Shown piece by piece: positions 45,187 to 54,543 of a stretch of DNA of 64,000 nucleotides. Both the position numbers and the translations under genes were made by a program. The first letter of the stretch is position 1, and every line of letters begins with the position of its first letter. Origin of the DNA: Pollutimonas sp. M17 (GTDB lineage Bacteria > Pseudomonadota > Gammaproteobacteria > Burkholderiales > Burkholderiaceae_B); NCBI RefSeq assembly GCF_025836975.1, contig NZ_CP107548.1, positions 124,001 to 188,000 on the forward strand, given 5' to 3'. The notes under the pieces are model-generated. The model was not told where the DNA came from, did not search any database, and saw nothing but the letters and a program-made list of their open reading frames with translations.

Positions 45187-45768
45187 TTACAGAGGCTTGC
45201 CCGGGCGGTGTCGCCGCCGAATTCTCAGCCAGGCCACGGCGACAGAGCAGGGCGCCGCGATGGCGATGACGCCGACCAGGTTGAGCCGGAAGACGAATAT
45301 GGCGGCAAAAGTGCCCGCCATGATCATGATGGGGGCCAGTCCATCCATCGCGTGCTTGGCGGTGCGCAGTCCCATTTCCAAGGATAGGCCGATTGCGGCG
45401 GCGGCGATGCCGGCCAGGGCCAGATGGGCGGTCTTTGAGTGCGCGACCTGGGAAAATGCCACGGCCATGAGAATAGCGACGCCCATGGCGGGTACGACCA
45501 TGCCCAGCGCGGCGACCAGCGCGCCTTGGCCGCCCCGCAGGCGGTAGCCGATCCAGATGGCCAGGTTGACGACGTTGATGCCGGGAAAGGCTTGCGAGAG
45601 CGCCAGTCCGCTGACGAATTCCTTTTCCGAAATCCATTTTCGGCTGTGCACGAACTCGCGCATGATCCAGCCGCTAAGACCGCCTCCGAAGCTGGTAACG
45701 CCCAGGCGCGAGAAGGCCAGGAACAGGGTGATCAAAGAGGGCGGGGAATGTAGCGGCGGCGTCTTCAT
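45187..45768 (-). CDS. Chromate transporter, ChrA N-terminal-type half
   Basis: A 193-residue CHR-domain membrane protein: FSRLGVTSFGGGLSGWIMRE, ALSQAFPGINVVNLAIWIGY and several hydrophobic helices. The start is the ATG before KTPPLHSPPS; a further 14 in-frame residues upstream are rejected. It forms a two-gene pair with the following CHR gene. No chrB regulator is nearby. Confidence 0.9.
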   Translation of the reverse strand: MKTPPLHSPPSLITLFLAFSRLGVTSFGGGLSGWIMREFVHSRKWISEKEFVSGLALSQAFPGINVVNLAIWIGYRLRGGQGALVAALGMVVPAMGVAILMAVAFSQVAHSKTAHLALAGIAAAAIGLSLEMGLRTAKHAMDGLAPIMIMAGTFAAIFVFRLNLVGVIAIAAPCSVAVAWLRIRRRHRPGKPL

Positions 45769-45914
45769 AATGCGTGTATTGGAACCTCCGAACAAGTCGC
45801 CGCGTGGCACGCATCTGCCTGCCTACCGCTTGACCTTTTCGGAAATCCCCTGCTTGCGGGCACCCATTTTCGCGTGATATGGGCGCCGCCACAAGCGCCG
45901 CGAGGCCGGACGCC

Positions 45915-46733
45915 TTACTGTCCGCTGAATCGGGCCGGCCGACGCTCCATGAAGTGCGCTACGCCTTCCTTGAAATCCTCGCTTTGTATGCTTTGGAACA
46001 TCTCCTGGTTCGCCAGGGAGACCGCTTCGGAAAGCGTCTGGAATGGCGCTTCGGTCAGCTGCCGCTTCATGATCTTGATGGAGCGCGGCGATGCCTGCGT
46101 TGCCAGAGCGTCGGCATAGGAGATCGTCTCCTCAATCAGTCTGTCGGCCGGTACCACTCGGTCGACCAATCGCATCTGCTGCGCTTCCTCTATGCCTATC
46201 TTGCGGGCTGAAAACAGCAAATCCGCTGCGTGGCCCGGACCGACAACGCGAGGCAATATCCAGGCTATGCCGTGCTCGGCGATGAGGCCGCGCTTGGCGA
46301 AGGCGGTTGCGAACACCGCCTTATCGCTGGCAAAGCGCATGTCGCTGTACAGTGCGAACACCAATCCCAAGCCTGCGGCTGCCCCATTAATGGCACAAAT
46401 TATCGGCTTGCGTATCGCGGGAAAATAAGCGTAGCGGGCCTGGTAATCGGGCCTGCGGCTCATGTCGTACGGGCGCATCCATTCCGCCGCCCGGATGTCC
46501 TCCGGAGGCAGGACTTCGAGCTCATTCATGTCCATGCCTGCGCAGAATGCGCGTCCTTTTCCGGTCAGGACAATGACCCGCACATTGTCGTCGGCATCCA
46601 GCTGCTCGAACACCTTGCGCAGTTCCGATTCCATGACCTTGGTCAGGGCATTCATTTGGTCGGGCCGTGACAGGGTAACGATAGCGACGTGCCCGTCAGT
46701 GCCCGCATATTCCAGTTCTACTTGAGTAAACAT
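45915..46733 (-). CDS. Enoyl-CoA hydratase/isomerase family protein
   Basis: A 272-residue crotonase. Oxyanion-hole regions RAFCAGMDMNELEVL and AINGAAAGLGLVFALYSDMR, and an expected catalytic Glu in KRGLIAEHGIAWILPR. Last gene of an operon with an aldehyde dehydrogenase, a second crotonase, an ADP-forming acyl-CoA synthetase and a Bug receptor. In such a set it may hydrate or cleave an aryl- or alkenyl-CoA. Specificity cannot be read from the sequence. Confidence 0.9.
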   Translation of the reverse strand: MFTQVELEYAGTDGHVAIVTLSRPDQMNALTKVMESELRKVFEQLDADDNVRVIVLTGKGRAFCAGMDMNELEVLPPEDIRAAEWMRPYDMSRRPDYQARYAYFPAIRKPIICAINGAAAGLGLVFALYSDMRFASDKAVFATAFAKRGLIAEHGIAWILPRVVGPGHAADLLFSARKIGIEEAQQMRLVDRVVPADRLIEETISYADALATQASPRSIKIMKRQLTEAPFQTLSEAVSLANQEMFQSIQSEDFKEGVAHFMERRPARFSGQ

Positions 46734-46745
46734 ACTTCCTCTTTG

Positions 46746-48170
46746 TCAGGATTTCGTTGTCGGTGGTGTCTGGATGGCGCGGAGTTCCGTGAATTCGGCG
46801 ATGCCATGGATACCGCCTTCACGTCCCATGCCGGATGCGCCGAATCCTCCGAAAGGCGCCAGCGGATTGAATGGGGCTCCGTTGACGTCCACTTGGCCCG
46901 CCCGCATTCGCTGTGCGATGGCCATTGCCCGGCTCTCGTCGCCCCATACCGCAGCGGCCAGCCCGTATTCGGTATCGTTGGCAATACGCAGCGCCTCGTC
47001 TTCGCTGGTGTAGGTCAGCACGGCGAGCGCGGGTCCGAAGACCTCTTCCCTGGCGATCCGGGCGTGCACGGGGACTCGGCCGAATATGGTCGGCGCAACA
47101 AAATAGCCCAGGCCAGGCACGGGAGCGTCGGGGCCGCCGCTGATCAGGTCCAGGCCCGAGGCGGCCGCTTCGGACAGGAACGACCGAACGCGTTCGCGGT
47201 GCTCATGGGACACCAGAGGACCCATGCGGGTTGTTTCATCGCGCGGATCGCCCAGCGTCATTTTCTCTGCTGCAACTTTCAAGAGATCGCGATACTGCTC
47301 GTATTGATCTTCGGGGACCAGCAGCCGTGTGATGGCATTGCAGGTCTGGCCCGAATTCAGGAAGCATGAACCAACGGCATGCCGGGCAACCAGTGTCGGA
47401 TCGGCTTCGGGCAAGGCGATGCTGGCGGATTTTCCTCCAAGTTCCAGCGCCACCCGCTTCAAGGCATGGCCGGCAACGCTCGCGATATGCCGGCCCACTG
47501 ATGTGGAGCCCGTGAACGACACCATATCGACCTGAGGATGGGTAATCAAGGATTCGCCGGTTGAGCCGTCTCCGAAAACGATATTCACCACGCCGCTGGG
47601 TAAGGCGGCTTCTTCGATGGCGAGGCCTAGAACATGTGCCGCAGTCGGCGCCAGTTCCGACGGCTTCAATACAACGGTGCATCCCGCCATCAGCGCAGCG
47701 GCAAGCTTGCCGGTGATTTGATGCAAGGGGTAATTCCATGGCGTGATCGCAGCGACCACACCCACAGGAACCCGCGCAATGCAGGAGTGGCCTGTTTGCG
47801 TTTCTGCCAGGGCTCTTGCGGCTGCATCGGCGGTACTCCGCCATGCCGAGATCGGCGCCTGAACCTGAATGCGGCGGACGAGCTTGATTGGCATTCCTGT
47901 TTCGGCGCTGATCCCGGAGCTAAGTGTTTCAGCATGGCTTTCCAGGCGATCAGCGATGGCCCTGACGTATGCCGCCCGTGCTTCCAGCGGTAATTGCGAC
48001 CAGCCGGCGTAGGCTGACCTTGCTGCTGCCACGGCCGTGTCGACCTCCGGCTCCGTTGCATGCACCACCTTGCCGATCGCCTGCTCGGTCGCAGAGTCGT
48101 GCACTGTGGTTTCGTTCCAGCCCAGGGCTTCCGCCCATGCCCCATTGATGAAATGTTGTCGGTGAATCAC
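46746..48170 (-). CDS. NAD(P)-dependent aldehyde dehydrogenase
   Basis: A 474-residue ALDH: cofactor region ITPWNYPLHQITGKLAAALM, GSTSVGRHI, catalytic Glu in ALELGGKSASI and nucleophile Cys in NSGQTCNAITRLL. The start is GTG at 48170, overlapping the preceding crotonase stop as GTGA; the longer in-frame ATG start would lie inside that gene. It may oxidise the aldehyde released by a hydratase/lyase in the same operon, for example a vanillin-like product. Confidence 0.9.
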   Translation of the reverse strand: MIHRQHFINGAWAEALGWNETTVHDSATEQAIGKVVHATEPEVDTAVAAARSAYAGWSQLPLEARAAYVRAIADRLESHAETLSSGISAETGMPIKLVRRIQVQAPISAWRSTADAAARALAETQTGHSCIARVPVGVVAAITPWNYPLHQITGKLAAALMAGCTVVLKPSELAPTAAHVLGLAIEEAALPSGVVNIVFGDGSTGESLITHPQVDMVSFTGSTSVGRHIASVAGHALKRVALELGGKSASIALPEADPTLVARHAVGSCFLNSGQTCNAITRLLVPEDQYEQYRDLLKVAAEKMTLGDPRDETTRMGPLVSHEHRERVRSFLSEAAASGLDLISGGPDAPVPGLGYFVAPTIFGRVPVHARIAREEVFGPALAVLTYTSEDEALRIANDTEYGLAAAVWGDESRAMAIAQRMRAGQVDVNGAPFNPLAPFGGFGASGMGREGGIHGIAEFTELRAIQTPPTTKS

Positions 48171-48937
48171 GTCGTTGTTCCTTTTTTCTGGCGCGCTTGC
48201 AGGAAGGCATTCATGGCCGATTGAGGATCGCCATTGGCGTAGCATTCGAGCTGCGCCCGTATGCCGGCAGTGCATGCTTCGTCGAAGCCTGCTTGCGTCA
48301 TATCGCGCAAGCGCTGCTTGCTAAGGCGGACCGCCGTCGAGGGAAGCAGGGCGAGACGCCGTGCCGTTGCCAGGGCAACCGCCAGTGCATCGTCCGCCAG
48401 TTGATTGACCAGCCCTATTTCATAAGCGCGCCGGTTTTCGATCAAGTCGCCCTGCAGCGAAAGCTGGGCGTTATGCCCCATGCCGATATGCAAGGTCATC
48501 AGGTATGAGCCCACTATGCTGGCCAGGCCGGCCTTGACCTCGGGCTGGCCCAGCCTGGATTCCGGGTGGGCGACGCGTATGTCCGCACAAAGTGCAATCT
48601 GGAAGCCGGCTCCCGCGGCGACGCCATTCAGGGCGGCAATGCAGGGCTTGTCCAGGTTTCTGACGGCCTGGTACATATCGCGCTGCGCCTGCAGCCACGG
48701 TACAAGGTCTTGCCAGGTGGCCCTGGATGCCTCCTCCAGATCCTGGCCGGCACAGAATGCACGATCTCCGGAGCCCGTGATGACAACGGCGCGGACGGTT
48801 GGATCCCCGTTCAGCCGATTCAGGGTCTGTATGAATGCTTGGCGCAACTCGCTGTTAACGGCGTTCATGGCATGCGGACGGTTCAGGGTTACCGTCGCAA
48901 CGCCATCCTGGCTTTGTGTCAGTACAGTCTCGTTCAT
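48167..48937 (-). CDS. Enoyl-CoA hydratase/isomerase family protein
   Basis: A 256-residue crotonase with RAFCAGQDLEEASRATWQDL and AALNGVAAGAGFQIALCADI forming the oxyanion hole, and an expected catalytic Glu in RLGQPEVKAGLASIVGSYL. It overlaps the upstream synthetase gene and the downstream ALDH gene by four bases each, so the set is tightly coupled. Two crotonases in one operon suggest either sequential hydration/lyase steps or a branched substrate. Confidence 0.9.
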   Translation of the reverse strand: MNETVLTQSQDGVATVTLNRPHAMNAVNSELRQAFIQTLNRLNGDPTVRAVVITGSGDRAFCAGQDLEEASRATWQDLVPWLQAQRDMYQAVRNLDKPCIAALNGVAAGAGFQIALCADIRVAHPESRLGQPEVKAGLASIVGSYLMTLHIGMGHNAQLSLQGDLIENRRAYEIGLVNQLADDALAVALATARRLALLPSTAVRLSKQRLRDMTQAGFDEACTAGIRAQLECYANGDPQSAMNAFLQARQKKGTTT

Positions 48938-51057
48938 ACCTCTTCCTTGAATTCGATGACGGCGTCCACGACGCTAACGCCATGCCCCTCTTGCAAGACC
49001 ATGACGGGATTCAGGTCGGCGGATTGCAATACGTTCCGGTGGGCGATGGCAAAGCGGCCGAGCGCCACCGCAGCCCTGGCCAAAGCCCTGGCGTCCAAAG
49101 GAGGCGCATGGCGGTAACCTCGCAGGATCGGTGCTATACGCAGTTTCATGATGGCGCTCAGCGCCTCTTCTTCGCTGAAGGGAGCCAGGATCGACACGAC
49201 ATCCCTACGGATCTCCACCAGGATTCCACCTTCGCCTATCGTTACGGCCGGGCCGAATAACGGGTCCACGGTTACGCCCAGCATGAATTCATGCTGGGCT
49301 TTGACCATGCGCGCGACCAGCACCCTGGGCTCTTCAATGCCCAGCGCGCTGAGTTTGTCCAGGCAGTCCTGGGCAGCGACTCGCGCCTGCTCTTCGCCTG
49401 ACACGTGCAAATGGACCAAGCTGTGTTCGGTTTTATGCGGAACCTGCGCAGCACATCCCTTGACGACCAGCGGGCCGCCCCATCGGCTGGCGGCGCGGCT
49501 GGCGGTCTCTGCATCGCCGCAAACGACATGGTCGACCACCGGTAGCCCATACTTCGCCAGCCGATCCAGGCTCTCGGCTTCATCGAGCAGGCCTTGGCCG
49601 TGACCTGCGTCTGGATCCGCTTGGGAAGACGTTGCGGGCTTCCAATTCGCCTGTAGCCGGCTATGCCGGAAGTACTGGCTCAAGGCTTGAACCGCATCGG
49701 TCTCGCTTGCAAAGGTGGGGATGCCGCGCTCCTGAAACTCCTTCCTGACCGATAACTGCGGAGCGGTCACGGCGACGGGTTTGCGACGTTGCAAGGCGAA
49801 CGCAGCCGTGGCATCTGCCAGCGCCGGTATGTCGTAACCAGGTCCCGCTACGGGAATGCCGATGAGCAACATATCTGCTTCCCGGCAGCTTCCCAGCCCT
49901 TCCAGTACTCGAGGAAACATATCATCGTTACCGAGCAGCGCGGCCGTCAGGTCCAAGGGGTTGGCTGCCGTCGCGAACCCTGGCAATAGATTCCGCAGCG
50001 TGTCCCGGGTTGCGGCATCAAGCTCTGTCAGCGGCAGACCGGCTCGCTCCGCCGCGTCCGCGCAGAGCACCCCCACGGCTCCGCTGTGGCTCATGACCAC
50101 GGTACGGCCTGATTGAGACGGAAAGCCGTCGAGGTACAGGGCGGCAGCATTGACCAGCCCGTGAACGTCTTGTGCCCGCCATATTCCGTTCTGTGCCAAG
50201 AAGGCGTCCAGCGCCCCGTCCTGGCCTACCAATGCTCCGGTGTGGGATGCAGCGGCGGCGGCACCCTTCTGGCTGCTCCCGCCTTTCAACAGGATGATGC
50301 GGATTCCTCGCTGGAAGGCGAGATGTGCCGCTTCGGCCAACAGGTCCGGACGAGTGATCGCTTCCACGTAGATCAGAATGAGGCGTATATCGGGGTCGCA
50401 GGTAACGCTGCGCACCAGTTCAGACACGCCAAGGTCCGCGTCGTTGCCGGTGGAGGCCAGATAGCGCACCCCGAGCCCCTTTTCGCGCAGCAGGGCGTAA
50501 GGCATGACGCTGGCGGCTCCGCTCTGGCTTATGATCGCGATCGGCCCGTCTTGCGGCGCGACTTCCGTAAACATCGTGCTGAAGTTCAGGATCGCGCCGC
50601 TGGCGAAATTGGCGATGCCCTGAGCGTTGGGCCCCACCAGGCGCATTCCATGTTCCTGAGCTCCGGCAAGCAGCTCTTCCTGCAATTTTCGGCCTGCCGC
50701 GCCGATCTCCGCGAAGCCTGAAGACATCACCACCGCGGTCGATACGCCGCGCTTGGCGCAGCGGTGTACCGCTTCGACCGCGTCCTCGCCCGATACAGCG
50801 ATAATCGCCGCGTCAGGCACTTCTTCGCCTATGTCTTCCAGGCTTGCGTAGCACGCCATCCCCTGTATGGTCTGCCTTGCAGGGTTGACCGGAAAGATGC
50901 GGCCGCAGTACCCGAATTTGCGCATGTAGTGGATAGCGCGCCCACCCACCTTGTTGGGGTTGTCCGAGGCGCCGATGATCGCAACGGATGTGGGGTTGAA
51001 TACGCTGGCAACGCTCATCATGCGATCTTCAAACGTAGCTTGTGGCAGGGGCTTCAC
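48934..51057 (-). CDS. ADP-forming acyl-CoA synthetase (CoA-binding plus ATP-grasp)
   Basis: A 707-residue NDP-forming acyl-CoA synthetase. N-terminal CoA-binding domain (NPTSVAIIGASDNPNKVGGR), succinyl-CoA-ligase-like middle domain (GPIAIISQSGAASVMPYALL, ASHTGALVGQDGALDAFLAQ) and C-terminal ATP-grasp domain (YGLPVVDHVVCGDAETASRA, ITIGEGG-like VTIGEGGILVEIRRDV). The start is GTG at 51057, 2 bp after the Bug stop with aaggtg upstream. The same superfamily includes feruloyl-CoA synthetase FerA of Sphingobium and acetyl-CoA synthetase (Acd). It probably activates the acid captured by the preceding Bug receptor. Confidence 0.9.
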   Translation of the reverse strand: MKPLPQATFEDRMMSVASVFNPTSVAIIGASDNPNKVGGRAIHYMRKFGYCGRIFPVNPARQTIQGMACYASLEDIGEEVPDAAIIAVSGEDAVEAVHRCAKRGVSTAVVMSSGFAEIGAAGRKLQEELLAGAQEHGMRLVGPNAQGIANFASGAILNFSTMFTEVAPQDGPIAIISQSGAASVMPYALLREKGLGVRYLASTGNDADLGVSELVRSVTCDPDIRLILIYVEAITRPDLLAEAAHLAFQRGIRIILLKGGSSQKGAAAAASHTGALVGQDGALDAFLAQNGIWRAQDVHGLVNAAALYLDGFPSQSGRTVVMSHSGAVGVLCADAAERAGLPLTELDAATRDTLRNLLPGFATAANPLDLTAALLGNDDMFPRVLEGLGSCREADMLLIGIPVAGPGYDIPALADATAAFALQRRKPVAVTAPQLSVRKEFQERGIPTFASETDAVQALSQYFRHSRLQANWKPATSSQADPDAGHGQGLLDEAESLDRLAKYGLPVVDHVVCGDAETASRAASRWGGPLVVKGCAAQVPHKTEHSLVHLHVSGEEQARVAAQDCLDKLSALGIEEPRVLVARMVKAQHEFMLGVTVDPLFGPAVTIGEGGILVEIRRDVVSILAPFSEEEALSAIMKLRIAPILRGYRHAPPLDARALARAAVALGRFAIAHRNVLQSADLNPVMVLQEGHGVSVVDAVIEFKEEV

Positions 51058-51059
51058 GT

Positions 51060-52046
51060 TCAGTTCACCTTCATGCCGGACGTCTTGATCAGCCTGCTCC
51101 ACTTTGCCTCGTCCTGGTTCATCTGGCTTGCGAAGACTTCGGGCGAGCCCGGTGTGGGTGTCGCGCCGAATGATTGCAGTTTGGCCTGAACATCGGACTC
51201 GGCAAGGATCTTGTTCAGTGATGCATTGAGGGTCTTGATCGCGTCGGATGGTGTTCCATGGGGAGCGACCAAGCCGAACCAGATGCTTACCTGGAAGCCC
51301 GGCAGTCCGGCATCGGCGATAGTGGGGACCGCTGGCAGCGCCGGCGACTTGGCCGTTCCCGTCACGCCCAGCGGAACGACTTTACCTGCCTGGATATTGG
51401 GCAGCGCATTCGATATGGTGTCGAACATCATGGAAATCCGTCCGCCAAGAAGATCAGTCAGCGCGGCGGCCGATCCTTTGTAGGGTACGTGCAGGATATC
51501 TATGCCGGCCATGTCCTTGAGCAGCTCTCCCGACAAGTGATTGGAGCTTCCCACGCCGGCCGAGCCGAAGGTAAAGGTACCGGGTTCGCTCTTGGCCTGC
51601 GCGACAAGATCTTGCACCGTATCGATCTTCAGCGAAGGTGCGACGACCAGGACATTCTCGGTGCTGGCCACCATGCCAATGGGATCGAAGGCCTTGAGCG
51701 GTTTGACTCCCATGCTGGGATAGATGCTCGGGTTGATTGTCATGGTGCCGGTGGTGGCAAAGAATAGCGTGTAGCCGTTGGCTGCACTGGCTGCCGCCGC
51801 TTCCGTGGCTATGACGCCGCCTGCGCCGCCGCGGTTTTCGACAATGACGGTCTGCCCCAGGGATTGAGTCATTTTTTCGCTGACGATGCGCGCCATGGCG
51901 TCGGTAGGTCCTCCTGCGGGGAAGGGCACAATCAGCTTTATGGGCTTCTCGGGATAGGCGGCGTGTGCAACGCCGGCGTGGCCGCCGGCAAGCAGCGCAG
52001 CCATCATCAATACCGGGGCCATTCCGGCCAGGCGGGAAGTTCTCAT
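51060..52046 (-). CDS. Bug family solute receptor
   Basis: A 328-residue periplasmic receptor with a signal peptide (MRTSRLAGMAPVLMMAALLA, cleavage near AHA|AYPE) and Bug motifs EKPIKLIVPFPAGGPTDAMA, ENRGGAGGVIATEAAAASAA and NGYTLFFATTGTMTINPSIY. The ATG at 52046 follows gaggag. First gene of the acyl-CoA operon and divergent from a LysR gene 125 bp away, so it likely binds the inducer/substrate acid. Confidence 0.94.
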   Translation of the reverse strand: MRTSRLAGMAPVLMMAALLAGGHAGVAHAAYPEKPIKLIVPFPAGGPTDAMARIVSEKMTQSLGQTVIVENRGGAGGVIATEAAAASAANGYTLFFATTGTMTINPSIYPSMGVKPLKAFDPIGMVASTENVLVVAPSLKIDTVQDLVAQAKSEPGTFTFGSAGVGSSNHLSGELLKDMAGIDILHVPYKGSAAALTDLLGGRISMMFDTISNALPNIQAGKVVPLGVTGTAKSPALPAVPTIADAGLPGFQVSIWFGLVAPHGTPSDAIKTLNASLNKILAESDVQAKLQSFGATPTPGSPEVFASQMNQDEAKWSRLIKTSGMKVN

Positions 52047-52171
52047 GGTGTCTCCTCTATATATGTTTGGATTCTTTCTTGTGTGGAAAGAGGCTTTCAA
52101 GTCTAGGCACGCCGTTGGGTATCCACAAGAGTAATATGCTATATATCAGATTTCCATTTTTGCGATACCTT

Positions 52172-53074
52172 ATGAACCTGAAGCAGCTGGAGACCTTTGC
52201 GCTCATTGCCGAACTCGGTTCGCTCTCCCGGGTTGCTACGGCGACCGGCACGGCACAGTCGCTCATCAGTCGACAACTGGCCCTCCTGGAATCAGAGTGG
52301 GGTGATCGGCTGTTCGAACGAACAGGCCGTGGCATGGCGCTCTCGGAGTTCGGGAGGCGTGTGCGTCCAGAGGTTGAGCTCGTGCTGAATCAGCTCGTCA
52401 GGCTTGAGAGCACGGTGAAGGATGCATCAGGGATGCTTACGGGTACGGTGCATTTTGGAGTGCTCCCCTCCATGAGCCGCGAGTTGCTGCCCATGCTCTT
52501 TTCCGACCTTCGTGTCCTGGCCCCAATGGTGCGCCTGCACGTCACGGAAGGTTTTAGCGGCGACCTGGACGAACAGCTTGGCTCGGGCCGCCTGGATATG
52601 ATCATCGTCAACCGTTATGGGGCTTCGGCGGGCCGGGGCGAAGATGTACTCGGCAAATTGGATACTTACCTGATAGGAAAGCCGCAAGCCATGTCCGCCC
52701 TGGGGTTGGGGCCGGCTGTGGCCTTTCGCGGATTGGTCGATTTGCCGCTGGTGCTTCCGTCCGCACCGAATGGGCTGCGCAGCACCCTCGACATGCTCCA
52801 GCGGCAGCGCAATGTCAGTCTCGATATTGTCATGGAGGTCGATACGCTGACGGCCATGAAAGACGTTGCAATGAGCGGGCATGCGTTTACCCTGCTGCCC
52901 ATGCAGGCGATCAAGGAAGAAGTCGAGTCGGGCCGCCTTGCGGCCGCGCGACTCGAAAAGCCGGTGATCCGGCGGACGGTGGCACTTAGCTTCACACGCC
53001 AGAGGCCGCTGTCCCGGGCCGCCAGACTGGTGGGATCCCGGGCACGGGAGCTGGTGTCGGAGTTGCTGGCCTAG
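52172..53074 (+). CDS. LysR family transcriptional regulator
   Basis: A 300-residue LysR-type regulator: helix-turn-helix [20 protein letters not shown] and [20 protein letters not shown], then an effector-binding domain. It is divergent from the Bug/acyl-CoA operon and probably controls it. The intergenic region is AT-rich (atatgctatatatcaga) and could hold the LTTR site, but no perfect T-N11-A palindrome was seen. Its stop overlaps the convergent gltD stop by four bases. Confidence 0.92.
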   Translation: MNLKQLETFALIAELGSLSRVATATGTAQSLISRQLALLESEWGDRLFERTGRGMALSEFGRRVRPEVELVLNQLVRLESTVKDASGMLTGTVHFGVLPSMSRELLPMLFSDLRVLAPMVRLHVTEGFSGDLDEQLGSGRLDMIIVNRYGASAGRGEDVLGKLDTYLIGKPQAMSALGLGPAVAFRGLVDLPLVLPSAPNGLRSTLDMLQRQRNVSLDIVMEVDTLTAMKDVAMSGHAFTLLPMQAIKEEVESGRLAAARLEKPVIRRTVALSFTRQRPLSRAARLVGSRARELVSELLA

Positions 53075-54534
53075 CGCGGCAGCGTGCTCGACCCCATCAA
53101 GAACTGATCCACCGAACGGGCGCACTGCCGGCCCTCGCGTATGGCCCAGACCACCAGCGACTGCCCGCGCCGCATGTCGCCGGCGGCGAAGACTTTATCG
53201 ACGCTGGTGACATAGTCGTCGGTGCCGGCACGCGCGTTGCCGCGCGCGTCCTGGTCCACGCCGAAGGCGTCCAGCACATTCTTGACCGGCGCCGTGAAGC
53301 CCATGGCAAGCAGCACCAGGTCCGCTGGCAGCTCGAACTGCGAGCCCTCCACTTCGCGCATTTTCATTTGTCCGGTGGCCTTGTCCCTGAACCATTCAAG
53401 GCGGGCGGCGATCAGCTTCTCGATCTTGCCGTTCTTGCCTTCGAACGATTTGGTGGCCACGGCCCAATCGCGCTCGCAGCCCTCTTCATGCGAAGAGGAC
53501 GTACGCAGCTTGAGGGGCCAATACGGCCAGGTGAGCGCCTTGTCTTCCACGTCGGGCGCCTTGGGCATCAGTTCGAACTGCGTGACCGAGGCCGCGCCCT
53601 GGCGGTTGCTGGTGCCGACGCAATCCGAGCCGGTGTCGCCGCCGCCGATGACGATGACATGCTTGCCCTTGGCGGAGATCTGCTTGCTCAGGCGATCGCC
53701 GTTGGTGGCCTTGTTCTGCTGGCGCAGGAAATCCATGGCGAAATGCACGCCGCGCAACTCGCGCCCCGGCACGGGCAGATCGCGTGGGGTTTCCGAGCCG
53801 CCGGTCAGTACGACCGCGTCGAATTCCTCTTTCAGCGATTCGGGCGTGCGCACGTTCAGGCCGTCTTCGGCATGCTCCTGCGCGCCCACATAGGTGGACG
53901 GGCAGAACTCGACGCCCTCGGCTTCCATCTGGGCCAGGCGGCGGTCGATATGCGTCTTCTCAAGCTTGAAGTCGGGAATGCCATAACGCAGCAGCCCGCC
54001 GATGCGATTGCTTTTCTCGAACACGGTCACGGAATGCCCCGCGCGCGCGAGCTGCTGCGCGCAGGCCAGACCCGCGGGGCCGGAGCCGACCACGGCGACC
54101 TTCTTGCCGGTCTTTCTGTCGGGAGGCTGGGGCACGACCCAGCCTTCCGACCAGCCCTTGTCGATGATGGCATGTTCGATCGACTTGATGCCGACGGGAT
54201 CGTTGTTGATGTTCAGTGTACAGGCGGCTTCGCAGGGCGCCGGGCAGACGCGGCCGGTGAACTCGGGAAAGTTGTTGGTCGAGTGCAGCACGTCCAGCGC
54301 GCGGCGCCAGTCCTGTCTGTACACCAGGTCGTTCCAGTCGGGAATGATGTTGTTGACGGGGCAGCCGCTGGTGCAGAACGGTATGCCGCAATCCATGCAG
54401 CGCGCGCCCTGCTGCTTGGCTTCGTCGTCGGTCAGGGTGTCGACGAACTCGCTCCAGTGCTTCAGGCGCACGAGCGGCGCTTCATAGGTTTCTTTGACGC
54501 GTTGAAATTCAAGAAAGCCGGTGATCTTGCCCAT
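53071..54534 (-). CDS. gltD: Glutamate synthase [NADPH] small subunit
   Basis: A 487-residue flavoprotein that passes NADPH electrons to GltB. Iron-sulfur Cys motifs [17 protein letters not shown] and [16 protein letters not shown] near the N-terminus; FAD site [25 protein letters not shown] site [21 protein letters not shown]-terminal [20 protein letters not shown]. It lies 9 bp after gltB. Confidence 0.97.
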   Translation of the reverse strand: MGKITGFLEFQRVKETYEAPLVRLKHWSEFVDTLTDDEAKQQGARCMDCGIPFCTSGCPVNNIIPDWNDLVYRQDWRRALDVLHSTNNFPEFTGRVCPAPCEAACTLNINNDPVGIKSIEHAIIDKGWSEGWVVPQPPDRKTGKKVAVVGSGPAGLACAQQLARAGHSVTVFEKSNRIGGLLRYGIPDFKLEKTHIDRRLAQMEAEGVEFCPSTYVGAQEHAEDGLNVRTPESLKEEFDAVVLTGGSETPRDLPVPGRELRGVHFAMDFLRQQNKATNGDRLSKQISAKGKHVIVIGGGDTGSDCVGTSNRQGAASVTQFELMPKAPDVEDKALTWPYWPLKLRTSSSHEEGCERDWAVATKSFEGKNGKIEKLIAARLEWFRDKATGQMKMREVEGSQFELPADLVLLAMGFTAPVKNVLDAFGVDQDARGNARAGTDDYVTSVDKVFAAGDMRRGQSLVVWAIREGRQCARSVDQFLMGSSTLPR

Positions 54535-54543
54535 TCTTCTTCC

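Noticed and set aside
44620-45768. A single chrA broken by a frameshift
   Set aside because: Both halves have their own start and normal half length and are separated by 39 bp; two-gene CHR systems are an established form.
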